NCBI GenBank assembly: GCA_033239125.1
Contig: BSWB01000004.1
Coordinates: 61,751,501-61,815,500 of the forward strand
Direction: 5' to 3'
Origin: Fagopyrum homotropicum
Lineage: Eukaryota; Streptophyta; Magnoliopsida; Caryophyllales; Polygonaceae
DNA length: 64,000 nt
Shown here: in pieces, positions 57,665-64,000 of the stretch
Numbering within the stretch: the first letter of the stretch is position 1
How the letters are laid out: each line of letters begins with the position of its first letter
The notes under the pieces: generated by a model
Told to the model about the DNA's origin: nothing
Database searches by the model: none
What the model saw: only the letters and a program-made list of their open reading frames with translations
Position numbers and translations under genes: made by a program

Positions 57665-60587
57665 TGTAACACCCCGAATTCTCAAAACTCGGGACATTAC
57701 TGGTTAGGACCTCACAATGGGTCCCGACCTCAGTTTGACAACAATATTACTAGGATCTTGCAACAAAACACAAATAAGAAAAACCGAAATTCATAAAAAT
57801 GTATTTTTAAACGGATGAATGCAACAAGGTCTAACAGCCTATAGTACTTAAACAACGGAAAAGAATAACTGTCTTTATCATGAAGAACGAAACAACAAGA
57901 TAACACCCAACCCCACTCTAAGGAGTACGGAGACCCGGCTGACCACTACTTTCGGATCACTCAGTTGCTGCTCTAACCTGCAGTAAATCTAAAAACACAA
58001 CAAAACAACCATTAGCTAGCTATCTAAACATTAGAAGAATAATAATAGCACACACACACATAGCAAAAGTAAACACTCATCATGCTTTCAAACAATCCGT
58101 TTATTATCTTCATTTAAGTCATTCACTCTTACTAATGATACTTATTTTGTGACACGAGGGATTCCCAAACCTCGCCTCCACCCCCGTGTAACCATCAGGA
58201 ATGGATCCGATGCATCTCACCTTGTACCTGCATGGTCTGGGTATAGAGAACCTCCCAGTCTCCTGGCAGAGCTGGGCACTGATGTCACGGCCCGTTATAC
58301 ATACACTTGGGCCTTAAAACATAATAACGACGGTCATCCTAACAAGTTATTATTATAACACACATTGTAAACACACCACTATTACCACTCAACTAACATC
58401 CAGAAACCAGCTATGTAAGTCGCAAGGACTTACCTGAATCAAATCACACTCTATCCAATCTCAACTCGGTCTGTACTCGTGGTACTCAAACGCCTTTCAA
58501 ACAAGGCATGTGGATCAAAATCACATCCCCAAACTCTTAGAAGTTATAACTTCTAAGATGTACAATCTCATGAAGAGAATTTACGGAAGAAGGTTCTCTT
58601 AAGATAAAAAAAACTATTTTGCCCCTGATCTTGAAAATCCCAGAATAATCTATAACTTAGTTCTAAAACTTCCCGTGAAACCTAATGTCATAAACTAGTT
58701 CTCACAAGATGGTTTGCTAAAGATTTACAGAAGTTAACTACATTCTAAATTTTCTTAAGAGTCGTTACTGTCCGACTTTGGCTTAAGATATGAAGCTCGA
58801 AGAAAATTATAAAAATTCAGAAATAAAACTCGGATCCTCTATGATATGCATACTCAACATAGGGCAAAGATCTCTCAAAAGTTCTTAACTAAAACTCCCA
58901 CATTAAATTCTAAAGTTGGAGTAAAAACTAACACTTCTATACTTAGTCATTTTTCTTCCTTTGTTGCAAAAATCAGCCCAACTATCCTACTTCAGGACCT
59001 TGTAAATCCTAATCCGACCGTTAACTCTCTCCCAAAAATTAACACAATAAACTACATGATTCCATCTACAACATATCAAAAACTCAACGGTGGATTCTTG
59101 ATCTAAGCTATAGAAATTCGATCCTAAAGTCAGCAGGTCGAAGCTAAAATATAAGGTGTGCAGAAGGTTCTAATTTCGATTCTCCTTAACTACAGAATAT
59201 ACACTACACAGTACAAAGGTACTAGGCTCAGAAGTTGTGATTACTCACCCGCAGTAGTGAAGATCCGGGTTGTTGTCAAACTCCCAGCGAAGAATCCAAC
59301 GTTAGGTAAGGCTGCAAGGAAGGTATACTCTTTCACTGGTTGGCTTGGAGGGCGGGTAGCTACTCTGGTTGACCACTGCTGGGTGTGATGTCGTAGATCT
59401 GGGTCGGTAGATCAACACAATGCGTGTGTCCTTGCTGCTTTTAGGCCGAGGTCTGCAAGTTAGGACTCCGATCTGTAAGTGTATACCAAGATCAGACCCT
59501 ATTGTGGTTTGAGATCAACTAGGAAGAAAAGCAACGGTTTGGCTTACCCGACAATGCTGGCACACGGCTAAGACTGTGCTTAAGGGTCTGCTCCTCCTTA
59601 CGGTGTCGACGAAGACCTATCCGCTACTACGCCTGGCCATAGATGGAAGATGCCTTTGTGGAGGCTCAACGAAGATGTAGACGCCCTTACCAGCGTCTGT
59701 GCGCAAGATCTGTGTGTTAGCGCCCCAGGAAGCGCCTCTCCTTGACTGTTGTTGCTTGGAGACGAGAACAAAGGTGACGGGCCGTCAGCACGTGAAGGAT
59801 TAGGGATTGAAGCATGATAGATCCCGTACGTGCACACAAGGTAGCGGAGAGAGATTGCTAGCATATCTTCTGCAGAAGGGAAGCGTGACAGAAGGAAGGA
59901 AAGATCGTGGCCTTCTCTGCAGCATGTATCTGGACGCCAAGAGGGAGGGAGGGGAAGAGTTGCAGCGGGATTTCAGGGGCGGTTAAGGCAAGGAGATCTC
60001 TCTTCCAACTCAGCATACACACGCCCATCGTAGCTGCTTATCCTCGCTGTTGGGCTGGCCAAAGAACGGGTTACACAGGCTGAAGAAGGAGCACGCAGCT
60101 GGCTGTCTTCTGGGCTGGTTGGAGGCCTTCTTGGGCTTGCAAGGAGCAAGGATTAACATGGCTGCTGGGCTTCCTGTACGATCTGCTCAAGAAGGAAAGT
60201 GTGGGCTGAAATAAAAATAGGCCAAGAAGGAATGGTTGATGTGTCAAAGCCTTGTCAAGGCTTAGTCAAAATATGTCATGGCTTTGTCAAGCCCATGCAT
60301 GGCTTTGTCATAATCTTGTCATGGTCTCGTCATAACTCGTCGCGGTCTCGTCATTGTCTCGTCTAAAGGACGTCACGGTTTTGTCAAGAACAATCAATAT
60401 ATAACTTAGGGTTTTGGGGATTAGGGTTTGCTATAAAAATCTTATCATTTTATGTGAAGTGAAGTTACATAAAATGATAATATTCAAGATTTTGAGTCTG
60501 ACTAGGTAGACATATAAGGATCAACGGATCGAAATCCGGTTTGCTACGGAATTAAGCGGACAAAAAAAATAAATTCCGGATATTACA
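57665..60587 (-). repeat. 5' LTR of G
   Basis: 2923 bp. The plus strand starts TGTAACACCCCG and ends CCGGATATTACA. Near its end (60245-60390) it has a run of TTGTCATGG/TCTCGTCAT-type units, also present in the other LTR at 52745-52895. It shows the uninterrupted LINE target at 58328-58350. Confidence 0.9.
60245..60390. repeat. Short-unit array in the G LTR (GGCTTTGTCA / GTCTCGTCAT)
   Basis: About seven units of 10-22 bp, each with a CTTTGTCA or TCTCGTCA core. The same array is at 52745-52895. Its complement, TGACAAAGCCATG, is repeated in the LTRs of B (8300-8385, 18470-18550), so this is a family trait. Confidence 0.75.
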
Positions 60588-61590
60588 ACTTCAATTCATA
60601 AAGATATATGCATAAAATATACTAAAACATTATAGGGAGCATCCAATCCTTATATCAAGGATGAAGTTTATCCAATCATGATAAACTATGAACCAAAGAT
60701 CATATATTAAATCAGGAAGGACAAAACTTACAAGAGTTTGGTTCCTTCAAGGCAACCTTCAAACAAAACTAAGAATATTTGACAACTAGAATAAGGAGGG
60801 AATAGAAGACTATTGTATTAAGGAGGAATCAACATATGTAACCCTAAGGATGGGGGTTGTTTATATAGGGGATAAATTGGAGTATGGGGTTTACACAAAA
60901 GATATACTTTACATAGATGAAGTCAAAGATTTTGGAAGCTCTCGTTGTGACGACTAAACGGTCAACCAAACGGCGGACATACGGCCACCATAGGACTGTA
61001 TGACCTCCATTTGGTGGGAGTTTCACACCCTTTTCATGGACTTTATGGTTTGGATCATGACATCGAAGTCTCGGGCCAAATGCCCGATCAAACAGCCTAG
61101 AAAAGGCCTCCCTACAGCCGTTTGGAGGGTGGTTCATCATCTTGTCACTTCTAATCTAGATGTTTTCTCTTCTATTCCGATCTTGCGGACTTTGTGTTGT
61201 AGTTCTTCGGTGTCATATTCATCTTCTCATCTGCTCTGACCTTAGGGTGGTTGTAATATTGACACTTTTGATGTCTTAAATGCTTGTAACACATAAAAGC
61301 CAATGTAGATACTGAAATACAAAAAGTTGATAATTTTCATACAAAAACGGAATATATGGGATGGAATACAGGGTAGAATATGCATGAAAATATGGTATAT
61401 AAAGTTTCATATTTGACACTCATCAAAATACCCTATATGTAAACCTTGCTCGCACTCGAGTAAGATCATGTCATATGCAATCTATAACTAAGAACCAATG
61501 AGTGTCTCAACTAGGAGAAAAACATACAACTCAAACCATGCCATCATGCATCAATCAAAGCAAGATATATGCATAAAGAACCATATCTAT

Positions 61591-63408
61591 TGTTACGCTA
61601 AAAAGTGTACACGCAATAAGCCTTAAATTTATACTCGTTATATTTATCCTAACTTCTAGCGCACCCGCAGTGTACGGGACGTTTGTAGTATGGATAGTAT
61701 TCCGAGGTCGAACACAAAGACTAAGGTGAAATTGATTCGGTTTTGTGATTAAGTTTAGTGAAGGTCTAAGGTTAGAAGAAGGGGGAAACAAGAAATGAAA
61801 ATCACAATTTGTTTTTGGTCGTTTTTTGGTGATCAATCAAAGATCACAATTCATGCAAAGTAACCAATCAAACTAAACTAAAAATCAGCACAAATGAACA
61901 AATGAGACAAGATAACGATCAAGGAAATAAAAGACGGATTCTAGAGGTCGGAAGTTCCGGTTATGGCATAGAACTCAAGTTATCTAATCATTCTTTGGAT
62001 TAACTATGATATGTTGGGATTAAGTGTATCTAATTTGAGGACCAATTACCGGGTAGGTCTCATGGTTCAACTAGTCCACACCTAAGGTCTCATTACCGGG
62101 TAAGTCTCTAAGGACCTAAGGATAGGAATTCTACACAAACCGGATTGTTGATTAAGGATCTAACCTATCCTTACCGGGTAAGTCTTGGAAGGGGAAGTCC
62201 TAAACAACTATCCTAGCACATCTAATCCAATGGCGGCTTATTAGGCTCACCACTACCTAAGGATTGCTATTTTAGATTCTAAGGGCAAGGATTACCGGGT
62301 AAGTCTCTCCTAACACTTAGTCACTACACTAGGTCACCCTAGGATAGGTTAGACTTAGCAAACACTTAGGGTTTCAACATTGCATAGGTCTAAGGCAAAA
62401 TCCTTCGAACCAGGGAAAATCACGGTTTGTTCTACCGAAACCACGGCCGTGGTTCTTCAAGAACTACCCGTGATTTCTAACAGAAACTACGTTCATAAGC
62501 AAAAGTCATCCAAAGGTAAATCTAAGTTCATCCTATCATAGTTCTAGCCATAACCATCATTTCCTTACCCTAGAACCACATCAATTTAGCCTACAACATT
62601 CATAACAAAAATCGAGACAAACAAACATAAAATCAAATCATCCATTGCAAGATAATGAAGGAAAAGAGATGAACAAGTGAATTTAATCCAAAACCAAGCT
62701 GAAGATTAGAATTAGAACCACTTACAACCCTTCCAAAAGAAGGTTCAAAGACTCATACAATCTCTAGAAAACGAAATCCGAAATACAAGAAAGCTATGGT
62801 GTGTTCTTCTCCTCCTCTTCAATGGAGTTCTTCTCCTTCTCTTTGGCACTTTCCTTCCTAGAAAAACCTCTTGATTTTTGAGAATATCTTTTGTTAGAGA
62901 AATGGATAATGGATGAGCTGCTCCCAAACTACCCCAGCTGCCTCAAACAACCCATGATGGACCACATTTATAACAAATCCTTCATGATCTGGCCATGAGA
63001 GTCGTGGCACAGCTGTCACGAGAATCTGGCAAAATCCACGGTCATTTCCACGGCCGTGGTTCGTCAGAGAACCGTGATTCTATGCAGAAACTTCGCCTTG
63101 GATCATTGAGCTGTGGTTTGGTGCATGGCATGTGTTGGCAAGGTTCAATGAGTCCTCCTTAGCCCTTGGCTTGTGTCCTAATGTGTCCGAGGGTGTTCCA
63201 TCTAAATGAACGATCCTCAAACGCTTCGTTTAAGCTCCTAAACTTCCCGAAATACCTACAAAATGCGCACAAGTCCGTGTAGACGTCTATCTCGACAAAA
63301 TACGTGATTTGGGTGTGAAACGTCTTGAACTAATGCTAGATCATGCATGAATGAGCGAGAATTCTATCTAAATGTACACCTAAAACTATGTTATAAATCG
63401 TGTTATCA
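61591..63408 (-). mobile_element. Solo LTR D2 (family D)
   Basis: 1818 bp, starting TGTTACGCT and ending GTGTTATCA, flanked by an exact TCTAT duplication (61586-61590 and 63409-63413). It contains CCACGGCCGTGG at 62441-62452 and 63048-63059, and four ACCGGGTARGTCT words between 62045 and 62310. The CACCCGCAGTGTACGGGAC stretch near 61662 parallels D1 at 6104. No gene is seen. Confidence 0.85.
62045..62310. repeat. Interspersed ACCGGGTAAGTCT repeats in D2
   Basis: ACCGGGTARGTCT occurs at about 62048, 62094, 62173 and 62293, each followed by a variant of CTAAGGACCTAAGG or TCCTAA. D3 has a related word at position 56. Spacing is uneven (about 45-120 bp). Confidence 0.75.
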
Positions 63409-64000
63409 TCTATCTAAACCGCTCAAGGATAATGTGTTCGCTCTCATTCTCATTGTGATGTGTTTAGAGGCAAACCCTCAAACTCAATAGTCATAAATAG
63501 ATCTTACATAGGATTGTCAAGGCATTCTCTAACTCCATTACCTGTCAAATGAAACTAATATGCAAGATAAATATCATGAGGTCTTTGTTAAAGGGTGTAA
63601 CGGAGATATGGAACATGGAAAAGTGATGTTGATAGGTCAAAATTGACAAATTGTATCCGGAAATCGAATCTTGCAACTCGAAAATTCCTTCAAGGCATTG
63701 CCACTTTACACTTTCCTTCATGAAATATACTTCTTCATAAACCATAACACTTGAATTTTGTAGCACTTGATTCTCTTTTAGGGATAAGCTTTTTGTTTCA
63801 CTTTAGAATCAATTGACTATTTATTTGATGTTGCACATTTGGCGGGAACTTTTTGTCCCCTCCACAAAACATGGAAATTTCTTCAATAATGGAATATGCA
63901 TCCAAACTCACGCATTAACTTCTTTGTATTTTCTTTCACACTTTAGGGGTACCCCATACTTGATTTCTTTGTACTCTTCTTCCATCACAGAACCGGATAA

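Larger units (their letters stand above)
43594..60587 (-). mobile_element. LTR retrotransposon G (B-related, nearly non-coding interior)
   Basis: In sense orientation: 5' LTR 60587-57665, primer-binding site 57661-57650, interior 57649-53107, purine tract 53106-53090, 3' LTR 53089-43594 (with a LINE inside). LTR ends (TGTAATATCCGG / GGGGTGTTACA), primer, purine tract and the TTTCGGGACGAAAC segment are shared with B. The two LTRs are very similar, so insertion is fairly recent. The only recognisable coding remnant is a chromodomain-type tail at 53330-53560. The left end (TGTCACTC at 43594) is altered from the expected TGTAACACCCC, and no target duplication is seen. Confidence 0.82.
42985..61425 (-). 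mobile_element. LTR H (reverse orientation) with element G inserted
   Basis: In sense orientation the LTR starts TGATGAGTGTCAAATATG at 61425 and probably ends CACGATCA at 42985, so both ends carry TGAT/ATCA. Its own parts are 42985-43593 and 60588-61425, about 1.45 kb. Just outside it, the plus strand reads CTTGCTCGCACTCGAGTAAG at 61445, a form of the GCTCGAGGACGAGC motif that precedes the 3' LTR in many plant Ty3 elements. This would therefore be a 3' LTR with the interior to the right. Family unassigned and left end tentative. Confidence 0.55.
61426..64000 (-). mobile_element. Interior of element H, cut by window end
   Basis: Contains the CTCGAG motif region at 61440, then LTR D2 (61591-63408), then about 590 bp to the window end. 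No coding domain is recognisable. Read in reverse, this would be the 3' untranslated part of the element before its polypurine tract. Confidence 0.45.

Noticed and set aside
62045..62310. CRISPR-like spaced repeats
   Set aside because: Plant nuclear LTR context, uneven spacing, 13-bp words; no associated genes.

Overview
This is nuclear DNA from a flowering plant, most likely a eudicot. The base composition is AT-rich, genes carry GT/AG introns, and chromovirus, L1-type LINE and Ulp1-associated transposon remains are abundant; a plant-specific ACT-repeat gene is also present. I cannot name the species. By span the window is mostly transposable elements, many nested, around one intact host gene and a broken-up array of U2 snRNA-derived repeats.

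Layout. 1-1236: right part of an LTR-like repeat (family D). 1237-4706 and 20709-21270: a decayed minus-strand gene encoding a DUF1985 protein (Ulp1/Mutator-type transposon family). It is split by a stack of insertions: solo LTR A (4707-20708, ACAAT duplication), in which sit solo LTR D1 (6040-7757) and a Tekay/Del-type chromovirus B (8101-20504). B is itself interrupted by a small non-autonomous LTR element C (14547-16669, CGAGG duplication) that carries an unfamiliar ORF. 22907-25683: the host gene, a six-exon ACT-domain-repeat protein of the ACR9/ACR10 type on the minus strand. 25684-27700: AT-rich intergenic DNA with miniature inverted-repeat elements and a minisatellite.

27700-42975: a tandem array of minus-strand, U2 snRNA-like units. 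Several keep the plant snRNA Upstream Sequence Element and a TATA box at proper spacing. LTR insertions E1 (28717-34312) and E3 (34650-42274) cut it into three pieces. E1 contains further LTRs A2 and F, and E3 contains a fragment E2. E1 and E3 belong to one family, lie in opposite orientation, and entered homologous sites about one base apart.

42985-64000: LTR H and its internal region in reverse orientation. LTR H holds element G (43594-60587), a relative of B with two 2.9-kb LTRs and almost no coding capacity. The 3' LTR of G holds a nearly intact 6.6-kb LINE (44269-50834, 17-bp target duplication). A solo LTR of family D (61591-63408, TCTAT duplication) lies in the interior of H.

The only gene expected to serve the plant is the ACR9-like one, a putative amino-acid-sensing regulator. 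Everything else is mobile or repeat-derived. All boundaries, splice sites and family calls were made by eye without database searches.
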